Positions 39,454-47,532 of a DNA stretch of 64,000 nucleotides are shown piece after piece. Position 1 is the first letter of the stretch, and every line of letters starts with the position of its first letter. The stretch lies in assembly GCF_020740535.1 (NCBI RefSeq), contig NZ_CP082362.1, forward strand, positions 6,259,501-6,323,500. Direction: 5' to 3'. The position numbers and the translations under genes are program-made. Source of the DNA: Streptomyces profundus (GTDB lineage Bacteria; Actinomycetota; Actinomycetes; Streptomycetales; Streptomycetaceae). The notes beneath the pieces are model-generated. The model searched no databases, was not told where the DNA came from, and saw nothing but the letters and a program-made list of their open reading frames with translations.

Positions 39454-42400
39454 GCTGCCACCGCCTTGCGTGTCTTGATCCGGTTGATGAGATGACGCAC
39501 CGCGAAGAGCAGCGCCACGGCGACGGCGAACCCGCCGGCCACAAGACCGGAGATCGTCCAGGCCGACAGGCCGTCGTCGGCCGCCCCCGCGCCGGGCCGG
39601 CCGTCGCCCGACCGGTCGGCCGCGTCCACGGCGGCGGAACCGCCCGTTGTCACGGGGGAGTCGGGGGCGCTGGTCCAGGAGGCGCCGGCCACGCCAGGGG
39701 CCACGGCGATGCTGGTCGGCAGCTCGCTCTCCGCGCCGGGCTCCGGCGCGATGCCGCCGTCCTCGCCGAGCAGGCCGCCCAACGAGCGCGCGGTGTCCGA
39801 GACATCGATCCCGGCCGCCTGCCGAGCGCCGGCGAGGGCGGCGCTCAGCACGATGTCGGCCTCGCCGTCGTCGCCCACGACCAGGCCGTCGGCGCCGGGC
39901 GCGGCGTTCAACGCCGCGACGGCCGCGGCGAGGGCCTCGCCGCGCTCGGGCGTGACCTCGCCCCCGCCGTCCGGCGCGTGGCCGGCCAGGGCCTCGACCG
40001 CCAGGGCGGTGGCGAACGGGTCGCCCTCGCCCTCGCCTTCGCCTTCGTCGGCGTCGGCGTCGGCGGTCAGGGTTTCGGGGAAGGTCCCGTCGCCGCGCTG
40101 CGCCTCGACCAGCACGGCGAGCGGCGCCGCGTTCGCGGAGCCGCCGTCGGCGGTGGTCGCGAGCGTGGCCCAGGCGTGCCGGCGGGTCCCGTCGGAGGGG
40201 TCGGCATAGGTTCCGACGTCGACGAACCGCCCGTCCTCCGTCCGCAACGCGGCCAACTGGTCGCTGAGTTCCTGCGCGGTGTCCTGCGCGGTGTCCTGCG
40301 CGGACGGCGCTCCGCCGCCACTGCCGGCGTCCGCCACGTTCCCGGCGGAGCCGGACCCCTCGGCGTCACCGGTCGCCCCGTCGCTGTCGCTGTCGCCGCC
40401 GGCGGGGCCGGACGTGTCGGCTGTGTCGCCATCGGCGGAGCCGGAGCCCTCCGGGTCGCCGCTGTCGCCGGCTTCGCCGTTGCTGCCAGTGCTGGACCCG
40501 TTGGTGTGACCGCTCGCAGCGTTGCTGCCGCCGTCGGTATCGCCGTTCCCGGCGGTGCCGGATCCCTCGGCGTCACCGTGGGCGCTGGCCGGGCCGTCGC
40601 CGCGGGAGGCGGTATCCGCCGCGTTCCCGGCGGAGCCGGAGCCTTCGGCGTGACCGGTCGCCCCGTCGCTGCCGCCGCCGTTGCCGGCGGGGCCGGACGT
40701 GTCGGCTGTGTCGCCGTCGGCGGAGCCCGAGCCCTCCGGGTCGCCGTTGTCGCCGGCTTCGCCGTTGCTGCCGCCGTCGGCATCGCCGTTCCCAGCGGTG
40801 CCGGATCCCTCGGCGTCGCCGTTGTCGCTGGCCGGGCCGTCGCCGCCGGAGGCGTCGTCGCTGCTACCACCGCCGGAGGCGTCCTCGGCGTCGCCGTTGG
40901 CGCTTCGGTTCAGGAAGCCGGCGATGAGGCGGAGTTTGGCGAGGGGTTCGGCGTAGGCGGCGTCGGACTCCTCGTAGGGGGCGCCGTGGGCGTAGGCCGC
41001 GATCGCCTCCGGGGTCAGCAGGAACTCCGTGGCGCGGGCGACCGCTTCGGGCTGTTCGTCGAGGGTGCGCAGCGCCAGCACCAGGTCAGCGGTGGCGTCG
41101 TAGTCGACGTAGGTCTCGCCGTCCTGGACGATCTCGACGTGGTCGCCGTTGGACAGCTGCCCCGCCAGGTAGGCGCCGAGGCGGCCGGCCGGGGTGTCGG
41201 AGCCTGGTTCGGCCGCGTTCTCCTCGGGGACCACGACCTCGCCGCCGTCCGTACCGGGGGGCGGGGGAGGGGGACGGTCGCCGTCCGGCCAGCCGCCAGG
41301 CTCGTCCGTGCGGCCGGCGCCGCGTTCGCCGCCGTCCGAAGTGCCGTCGCCGCCACGGGAGTCGCCGGGGTCGTCGGCGGGGTCGCGCGGGGTCTCGCCG
41401 GACGGCGGGGGTGACGGCGGCGGGTCCTCGCCGTCGCCTGGGCCGGGGTTCGGGGGTGGGGTCAGGCCCCGGGTCAGCTCGTGGAAGCCGGTCCCGGCGA
41501 GGCCGAGGGACGCCTGCGCGGTGGCCCGGATCCAGGTGTCGGTGCCGACCATGCCGCCGGTGCGGGCCGCCTGGTAGTCCTCGGGGGTGTAGGCGATGGC
41601 GCCGATCTGGTCGGCGAGCGCGTTGTCCGCGTCGGAGTCGGCGTTGACCTGTGCCGCGCGCAGGTAGTCCCGTCCTCGGGTCACCGATCCGCCGGCGCCG
41701 CCGGCGTCGGCGAGTGCCTGGACGATGAGGCCCGTGCTGTTGGTGTTGGGCGCCTCGGTGCTGACGCCGCCACCCCAACCGCCGTTGTCCGCCTGGTTGG
41801 TGCGCAGCCACTCCACGGTGCGGCCGATGGGCTCGTCGAGCCCGGCGGCGCCGGCGGCGCGGGCGGCCAGCATCGCGGAGAGGGCGAGGCCCGTCGTGTC
41901 GCCGTCCGGCGCGGACTGGCCGAACTCCCTGCCCTCGTCGCAGGTGGAGAGCTTCTGCCCGCGTTCGTTGACGTGGTCGCCGGTCTCGTCGGTGGGGATG
42001 TAGCCGAAGAAGACGCGGAAGTAGCCCTCGGAGCACTGCTGGCTGAGCAGCCGGTCGATGGCCAGCTGGTCGTTCTCGCCGACGCCGGCGAGGCCGATGA
42101 CGGCCAGCGACTGGCCGAACATGTTGGCGTTGTTGCTGACGAAGCCGGCGAAGTCCGGGTTCTTGGAGTAGTCGCTGATCCGGCCCTTGTCCGGGCCCGA
42201 GCGCATGATCGCGTCGCGGGTCTCGGCGACCATGTCGTAGCCGCCGAAGTCGCGCGGGTCGCGGTCGGCGACCTCGGCCGCCACCAGGACCTTGGCCGCG
42301 GCGCCGCCGACGATGATGGCGTCGTAGCCCTGGCCGGGCACCAGGCCGTCCCAGGTGAAGTAGTCGCTGGCGTGCCGCTGGTCGTCCAGATGGTCGACGA

Positions 42401-42719
42401 TCGGGTCGGCCAACGCGCCGTCCCCCGAGGCGTGCAGCGCGAACAGGGTGTCGATCATCAGCCCGTAGTCGGGCAGCGTGCCGCCCAGCGGGTTGCGGAG
42501 GGTGCCGTCGTCGTCGAGTTGGTCGGCCAGCCATCGGCCGCTGCTGCTCGCCGCTGCCCCGTCGTTCGACGCGTGGGCGGTAGGGGCGGCGGATCCGCCG
42601 GTGAGGACCAGCCCGACCAGCAGGAAGGTGGTCAGCAACGCGACCAGATGCCTGGGGGGCCTGGGGAGCCGGGGAACCGGTCTCCCCGACGTGTCAACCG
42701 ACCGCGACATCTCTTCCAT
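39450..42719 (-). CDS. Secreted alpha/alpha-toroid repeat protein, membrane-anchored
   Basis: 1089 residues (1086 if the ATG at 42710 is used). Signal peptide LVALLTTFLLVGLVLTGGSAAPTAHA. Residues about 55-420 carry repeated helix pairs with QADNGGWGG, GLALSAMLAARAAG and STGLIVQALADAGG, the prenyltransferase/squalene-oxidase-type repeats that also build the cobalamin-binding toroid of intrinsic factor. A second, partial toroid-like region appears near 500-600 and 850-1000 (SDQLAALRTEDGRFVDVG, ATALAVEALAG). A low-complexity Gly/Asp/Ser linker separates them. A C-terminal helix WTISGLVAGGFAVAVALLFAV plus basic tail anchors it. It is the first gene after the riboswitch-like leader. Confidence 0.85.
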   Translation of the reverse strand: MEEMSRSVDTSGRPVPRLPRPPRHLVALLTTFLLVGLVLTGGSAAPTAHASNDGAAASSSGRWLADQLDDDGTLRNPLGGTLPDYGLMIDTLFALHASGDGALADPIVDHLDDQRHASDYFTWDGLVPGQGYDAIIVGGAAAKVLVAAEVADRDPRDFGGYDMVAETRDAIMRSGPDKGRISDYSKNPDFAGFVSNNANMFGQSLAVIGLAGVGENDQLAIDRLLSQQCSEGYFRVFFGYIPTDETGDHVNERGQKLSTCDEGREFGQSAPDGDTTGLALSAMLAARAAGAAGLDEPIGRTVEWLRTNQADNGGWGGGVSTEAPNTNSTGLIVQALADAGGAGGSVTRGRDYLRAAQVNADSDADNALADQIGAIAYTPEDYQAARTGGMVGTDTWIRATAQASLGLAGTGFHELTRGLTPPPNPGPGDGEDPPPSPPPSGETPRDPADDPGDSRGGDGTSDGGERGAGRTDEPGGWPDGDRPPPPPPGTDGGEVVVPEENAAEPGSDTPAGRLGAYLAGQLSNGDHVEIVQDGETYVDYDATADLVLALRTLDEQPEAVARATEFLLTPEAIAAYAHGAPYEESDAAYAEPLAKLRLIAGFLNRSANGDAEDASGGGSSDDASGGDGPASDNGDAEGSGTAGNGDADGGSNGEAGDNGDPEGSGSADGDTADTSGPAGNGGGSDGATGHAEGSGSAGNAADTASRGDGPASAHGDAEGSGTAGNGDTDGGSNAASGHTNGSSTGSNGEAGDSGDPEGSGSADGDTADTSGPAGGDSDSDGATGDAEGSGSAGNVADAGSGGGAPSAQDTAQDTAQELSDQLAALRTEDGRFVDVGTYADPSDGTRRHAWATLATTADGGSANAAPLAVLVEAQRGDGTFPETLTADADADEGEGEGEGDPFATALAVEALAGHAPDGGGEVTPERGEALAAAVAALNAAPGADGLVVGDDGEADIVLSAALAGARQAAGIDVSDTARSLGGLLGEDGGIAPEPGAESELPTSIAVAPGVAGASWTSAPDSPVTTGGSAAVDAADRSGDGRPGAGAADDGLSAWTISGLVAGGFAVAVALLFAVRHLINRIKTRKAVAA
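40320..40870 (-). repeat. Two-copy imperfect repeat in the linker of the toroid protein
   Basis: Within the linker a unit of about 90 codons occurs twice, with shared phrases AEGSGTAGNGD, GEAGD-GDPEGSGSADGD, TADTSGPAG and AEGSGSAGN. The copies span about 40610-40870 and 40320-40600. The DNA is similar enough to suggest a recent tandem duplication of a disordered spacer. Confidence 0.7.
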
Positions 42720-42799
42720 CCCCCATCTCTTGCGAGAAGACGAGGGGAACGGCGCGGGAGGCCGGATGTCACCCCCCTGTTTTCGCGACAGCGGTCCGA

Positions 42800-42960
42800 C
42801 GAACCCCCCATGCGGTAACCCGACTCGCCACGTCGTCGTGGCCCACGGTTGCGCGACAGTGCCGGACTTGGACCGGCTTCCCCGTCATGGGAGGTGATAT
42901 GGAGTTCTCTTCACACGAACTGAACAAGCGTAGCAGCCGCCCTCCGGGGAGCGGTGGTTC
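42800..42960 (-). promoter_or_regulatory. Cobalamin (B12) riboswitch
   Basis: Reading the - strand, GGGGAAGCCGG (42886-42876) is followed by TCCAAGTCCGGCACTG, then CGCGCAACCGTG (ends about 42843). These match the conserved GGGAA, AAtCC, CtG and CGCAACtGT blocks of the B12-sensing core. GTGGCGAGTCGGGTTACCGC follows (about 42831-42812), a good match to the B12 box (AGTC-GG-ACC). The start codon of the toroid gene lies about 85-90 nt further on. The 5' boundary (P1 stem) is uncertain. Binding of adenosylcobalamin would be expected to switch off the downstream uptake operon. Confidence 0.82.
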
Positions 42961-43780
42961 GCTGCCCGGCGTCCGGGAGGCGGCGCCTCCCGGGGTGTGG
43001 CGGCCGGGCCCTCCCGCTGTCCCGCCCGCGATCCGATGTTCGCGGCGGCGAACATTCGTGCGATCGTCCGGTGTCCCCCCGGCCTCCCGGGCGTCGACGG
43101 GCAAAAGACGTCGGGGAGTTGATGTAATGTGAGCACATAGTGGGCCATGGGTCGTCCGCTGCCGTCCGGTTCCCAGTCGTCGCGAATTATTAATCTTCGT
43201 GCAGTAGACTGCGCGCTTTCCCGGATTGTTGCTGTGGTATGGAGCCCCGTCGAGGGCCCATCCTCTTTGTTTCGTTCGCCGGTTGCCAATACACGTGCGA
43301 ACACGTTGTGATTCGGACATTGTTCCCGGGGGCGGCACGCCGTGGTTATGGTGGTCGCTGACCCACCGTCGGACGTTGATCTTCGCGTGCCTTAACGCCG
43401 GGGACGGTAGCGGATGTGACCTCCTTTTCCCGCCGTTCCTCGGTGCGCCCGTTTCGGGGGCGCGGTCGCCTGTGCGCCGGCGGGTTCGGAGTGCTGGGGG
43501 CGCGGGCCGAAGCGGACGCCGGCCGGTCTGCGCCGGCGTGCGATCGGCGTACGCCCGGGCGCGGTTGGCGCGGAACGTCCCGAAGGTCTCCGGTCCGTGA
43601 TCGCGAAGGTCGCGGGCCCGCGGGGGCGGCCGGAGGCGTCGCGCCGCGGTCGGCCCGACGCGCGCCCCGAGGGCACTTCACGGAGAAAGCGGAACGCGTC
43701 CTCGCGTATCCAGGGAATGTCCATATTGGTCCGCAGAGTCGGTTGAAATCTGACATCGAGGGAAAAATAATCCCGCATAT
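42961..43780. other. Long spacer between B12 operon and PKS cluster
   Basis: No confident gene. From about 43100 to 43400 the base composition becomes AT-richer (for example GAATTATTAATC near 43181), which suits promoter DNA for the flanking operons. An ACACGT direct repeat with 4-bp spacing lies at about 43292-43307. From 43400 to 43680 open frames exist on several strands, but their products are Arg/Pro/Gly-rich shadows. Confidence 0.4.
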
Positions 43781-43792
43781 CGCGGATTGGTG

Positions 43793-44089
43793 TTACATGA
43801 ATGTGACGAGCTTCATGCTGGGCCCTCGTTGCGCCTGTCGGGCTTGCCTGGCGTTTACCTGCTCTGAGAGGATCACTTCAAATTCCTTGAAGGACCGAGC
43901 AGTTGACCACTGCTGCGGGTCGGCCTGATCCGCGTCTTTCTCAAGATCCTTCGAGTCGAATCCGTCTACACCGTAGATAAAGCTGTCAGGGGGCCAGCCG
44001 GATGATCGCTGTGGGTTCATTGACTTGCAATCCAAGTGCATGGAGTGCCGCAGTAGCAGTTGCAAAACTTTTGTGCAGATCTTATTCAT
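43793..44089 (-). CDS. Possible small protein (98 aa) in a lower-GC patch
   Basis: The frame from the ATG at 44089 (alternatives 44041 and 44020) encodes a normal-looking acidic sequence, for example PDSFIYGVDGFDSKDLEKDA and RSFKEFEVILSEQ, unlike the Arg/Pro-rich shadows typical of high-GC DNA. GC at third positions is only about 60%, well below its neighbours, and no good Shine-Dalgarno site precedes any start. It is divergent from the LAL regulator. Either a recently acquired small gene, a decayed fragment, or an accidental frame in promoter DNA. Confidence 0.3.
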   Translation of the reverse strand: MNKICTKVLQLLLRHSMHLDCKSMNPQRSSGWPPDSFIYGVDGFDSKDLEKDADQADPQQWSTARSFKEFEVILSEQVNARQARQAQRGPSMKLVTFM

Positions 44090-44125
44090 GCGCCGTCCAG
44101 AGGTATGAAGGGGCGGTGGCGCGTG

Positions 44126-47100
44126 ATGTCTGACGGTACCGCTTCCGAGTATCGCGACCTCATCGAACGTCAGGGGCAGTCCCGCGTCCTTTCCGACGCG
44201 TTGACCGCCTGCCGCACGCGGCGATCCGGGGGACTCGTCCTCGTCGAGGGCGGGTTCGGCACCGGCAAGTCCACGCTGTTGCGACGCGTGCGTTCGCAGG
44301 CCCAGTATCAGGGCTTCACCGTGCTGCGGGCCCGTGGCAACGTCGAGGAGAGCGCCTTCTCCTACGGGGTGGCGCGGCAACTCGTGGAACCCCTGCTGGA
44401 CCAGGCCGTCTCCCGGGACGACGACACCGCGTTGTCAGGAGCCATGACCGCCGCGGTCCACCTCCTCGGCTGGGAGAAGTACGGCCGGGGAACGGAGGAG
44501 GAGACCCTCCTCCCCCTCGGGCTCCGCGGCCTGCTGGCCGAACTCGCCAGGCGCCGCCCGCTTCTGCTGCTGGTCGACGACCTGCACTGGGCCGACGCCG
44601 CCTCGTTGCGCCTGATCCGCGCCCTGGCCACGGACCCGGGGACCCGCTCGGTCCTGTGCTGCGCCACGGCCGCACGGCCCGGCAGGGCCGACCTCACCCA
44701 GCTCACCGTGGCCTTCGAACAGGCGTCGCGGCTGAGCCGGTTGAGCCTGCCCGCCCTCAGCGAGGAGGGCGTCGGCAAGTTCCTCGACGGCGTCGTGGGG
44801 CCGGTCGACGCCGAAACCGCCCACGCCTGCTTCGAGGCCACCGGCGGCAACCCGTTCCTCCTCCACGAGCTCGTCGAGGAACTGCGCGGAGCCGGCCATG
44901 TCGAGGCGTTCTCGGCGCCGGGCCGCATCGCCCGCACGGGCACCGGCAACGTGGCGCGCTCCACCCTCACCTGGATCGAGCACGCCGCGCCGGGCCAGGC
45001 CAGGAACGCCAGCGCCGTGGCCCGCGCCCTCGCCGTCCTCCGGACGGCGAGCGACACCGCGCAACTGGCCGCCGTCGCCGACCTCGGCCCCGCCGAGACC
45101 GCCGACGCCGTCCGCGCCCTGCGGGCCCTCGGCGTGCTGGCGCCCGGCACACCCCTGCGGTTCGTCTCCCCGATGGTCCGCAACGCGCTCTACCAACAGC
45201 TGCCACAGGCGCTCCGCTACCGTCTCCACTACGCGGCGGCGGAGGCCCTGGAGGCCGCCGAGGCGGAGCCCAGGCAGGTCGCTGAGCACCTCAGATACGG
45301 GCCGCCGAGGCAGAGCGGCCGGTCGGCCATCCTGCTGGTCGCCGCCGGTGGCGCGGCGCTCGGCGAGGGCGACTACGCCTCGGCCATGGAGTTCTACCGC
45401 GCCGCCCTGCGCGAGCCGGTGCCCGAACGGGCGCTGCCCACGCTGCTGGCCGGGCTCGGCGAGGCCGAGCTGCGCAGCGGCGACACCGCCGGACTCGACC
45501 GGCTCAGGCGCGCGGCGGAGCTCACCAGGGAGCCGGACCGCAGGGCCGCGATCGCCCTCCGGCTCAGCAGCGCGCTGAGCGTCGCCGTCCGCTACGGGGA
45601 GGCGCTCGACGTGCTGCGCGCGGCCCACGAGGTCATCGGCGGCGGGCACGGCGAGCTCACCCGCCGGGTCGCCGAGGAACAGGCCAGGATCACGGAGCTG
45701 CTGCCAGCGATGCGCGCGCTCGTGACCCCCACCGCCCCGCGGGGGCAGGACCAGAGCGCCGACTCCCAGGGCGAGCGCGTCCAACGGGCCTACGAGGCGC
45801 TGATCGTCGGCCGGAGCGCCGACCAGGTCACCCGGCTCTGCCAGGAGGTGCTCACCGACCGCGTGACGGTGCACGCCGGTGACGGGGGCGCCCGCGCCCC
45901 CTGGCTCATCGCCTTCTGCCTGGTGCACTGCTGCCGCTACGCCGAGGCCAGAACGGTGCTCGACGGCGCCATCCAGCAGGTCGAGGCGCTCGGCGACCAC
46001 CGCGCGCTCAGCGACCTGCGGGCCCTGCGCGCCTACGCCAACGCCAAGGGCGGCACCCTCGCCGAGGCGGAGGGCGACGCCCGCGCCGCGCTGCGCGGGA
46101 GCGCCGCCGGCCAGCCCCTCGGCCTGGGGCGGCCCTACGCCGTCCTGGCGCTGGTCTCGGTAAGTCTCGAACGCCATCAGATCGCGCTCGCCGAGCGCGC
46201 CCTCGATCGCTATGGCGCCGTCCCTGAACCCCCCTACCAGGCCGCGTTCATCCCGCTGTTGACGGCCAGGGCGCGGGTGCGGCTGGTCGGGGGCGATGTC
46301 GCCGTCGGCGTCGACGACCTGCTGAGGGCCATCCGGCTGCTCGACGAGTGGGGCGCCACCAGCCCGTCCTTCAGCCCGGCCCCGCAGGCGGTGCACGGGC
46401 TCCTCCAACTCGGCAGGCCGGACGAGGCGCGCCGCCTGGCGACCGGGTACCTCGCCGAGGCCCGTGCCTTCGGCGCCCCCGAGCTCACCGCGACGGCCCT
46501 GTGCGCCCACGCCCGCACCGTCGCGGGAACCCGTTCCATCGACTCGCTTGAGGAGGCCGTGGCGCTCCTCGACGACGCGGCCACCCCCAAGGTGCGCTGC
46601 TCGGTCCTGCTGCGACTCGGCACGGCGCTCAGGGAGTCGGGGCTGACCACCAGCGCCCGCCAACGCCTGCGCACCGCCGACGACATAGCCGAGGCCGCCG
46701 GGCTCACCGCGCTGGGGCGGAGCGCCCGTCAGGAGCTGGCCGCCATGGGCGTCCGCATCGGGGCCTCGCCCCGGACCAACGCCTCCGGGCTGACCCCCAG
46801 GGAGCGGCGCGTCGCCGAACTCGCCACCGAGGGCAAGCGGAACCAGGAGATCGCCAACATCCTCTTCGTCACCGTCAAGACCGTCGAATGGCACCTCAGC
46901 CAGGCGTACCGGAAGCTCGGCATCACCTCGCGGGCCGACCTGCCCAAGCTCACGTCGACGGCCGAGGGGGTCAAACGAGTCCAGGCTGGGGTGAGTCCCG
47001 GGGGTGGTCCCGGAGGCCGTGAGGGCCGGGCCGGCAGAGACTCAAGGCTTCCCGCACATCTGGGTGAGCCAGCCGAGAGGACTCGTCGCGGCCCCAGGAC

Positions 47101-47128
47101 CCGGACGGTCTTCCTGACCAGGCGCTGA
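44126..47128 (+). CDS. LAL-family (LuxR with large ATP-binding domain) regulator
   Basis: 1000 residues from the ATG at 44126; an ATG at 44105 is equally in frame, and neither has an ideal ribosome binding site. An AAA/STAND ATPase occupies about 20-330: Walker A GGFGTGKST (42-50), Walker B PLLLLVDDLHWADA. A long TPR-like helical region fills about 400-880. A C-terminal LuxR helix-turn-helix follows at about 888-945 (LTPRERRVAELATEGKRNQEIANILFVTVKTVEWHLSQAYRKLGI). A basic tail of about 50 residues follows, longer than usual. LAL proteins are the standard pathway activators of modular PKS clusters, and this one directly precedes the PKS genes on the same strand. Confidence 0.94.
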   Translation: MSDGTASEYRDLIERQGQSRVLSDALTACRTRRSGGLVLVEGGFGTGKSTLLRRVRSQAQYQGFTVLRARGNVEESAFSYGVARQLVEPLLDQAVSRDDDTALSGAMTAAVHLLGWEKYGRGTEEETLLPLGLRGLLAELARRRPLLLLVDDLHWADAASLRLIRALATDPGTRSVLCCATAARPGRADLTQLTVAFEQASRLSRLSLPALSEEGVGKFLDGVVGPVDAETAHACFEATGGNPFLLHELVEELRGAGHVEAFSAPGRIARTGTGNVARSTLTWIEHAAPGQARNASAVARALAVLRTASDTAQLAAVADLGPAETADAVRALRALGVLAPGTPLRFVSPMVRNALYQQLPQALRYRLHYAAAEALEAAEAEPRQVAEHLRYGPPRQSGRSAILLVAAGGAALGEGDYASAMEFYRAALREPVPERALPTLLAGLGEAELRSGDTAGLDRLRRAAELTREPDRRAAIALRLSSALSVAVRYGEALDVLRAAHEVIGGGHGELTRRVAEEQARITELLPAMRALVTPTAPRGQDQSADSQGERVQRAYEALIVGRSADQVTRLCQEVLTDRVTVHAGDGGARAPWLIAFCLVHCCRYAEARTVLDGAIQQVEALGDHRALSDLRALRAYANAKGGTLAEAEGDARAALRGSAAGQPLGLGRPYAVLALVSVSLERHQIALAERALDRYGAVPEPPYQAAFIPLLTARARVRLVGGDVAVGVDDLLRAIRLLDEWGATSPSFSPAPQAVHGLLQLGRPDEARRLATGYLAEARAFGAPELTATALCAHARTVAGTRSIDSLEEAVALLDDAATPKVRCSVLLRLGTALRESGLTTSARQRLRTADDIAEAAGLTALGRSARQELAAMGVRIGASPRTNASGLTPRERRVAELATEGKRNQEIANILFVTVKTVEWHLSQAYRKLGITSRADLPKLTSTAEGVKRVQAGVSPGGGPGGREGRAGRDSRLPAHLGEPAERTRRGPRTRTVFLTRR

Positions 47129-47161
47129 CCCTGCCCCACTATCGATGGAGCGTGATCTTCA

Positions 47162-47377
47162 GTGAGCCTTCCCCATCCCAACGTGTTCCTGCGCGGGGGG
47201 CCCCTCGACGCCGCGGCGCCCCAGCGTCTCCTGCACGTTCCCGACACCCGACGGACCCTCAAGATCCCGGTCGGCCACGCCTACGAGCACTTCCAGCCCA
47301 CCTCGGAGACCGTCGAACGTGAGGGCAACAGCCTCCAGGTGTTCGAGTGGAGCCGGCGGACCTACGTCGCGGAGTGA
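47162..47377 (+). CDS. 71-aa small protein (DUF5988-like) between regulator and PKS
   Basis: A GTG start at 47162 has GGAG about 13 nt upstream. The sequence NVFLRGGPLDAAAPQRLLHV, followed by LKIPVGHAYEHFQPT and VFEWSRRTYVAE, fits my memory of the small DUF5988 proteins often found at actinobacterial natural-product loci. Function unknown. It lies 33 bp after the LAL gene and 155 bp before the PKS start. Codon bias is good. The family name is tentative, but a real gene is likely. Confidence 0.7.
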   Translation: MSLPHPNVFLRGGPLDAAAPQRLLHVPDTRRTLKIPVGHAYEHFQPTSETVEREGNSLQVFEWSRRTYVAE

Positions 47378-47532
47378 CCCCGGCCCTCTGGGGTGCTAGC
47401 TGGGGTGACCCCCAGGGCCCCCGGGGGCGCCGAAACACAGAATTGCCATCAGTATCCAGCAGCCGACTGCCGTGAGCGGCGTCGGATGCTCCACTCCTGT
47501 GCCCTTTGCCTAGCTGTGGGAGCTTCCTTCCG

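Noticed and set aside
43226..43600. 124-codon + strand frame upstream of the LAL regulator
   Set aside because: Composition changes abruptly and there is no ribosome binding site or family pattern; more likely spacer and promoter DNA.
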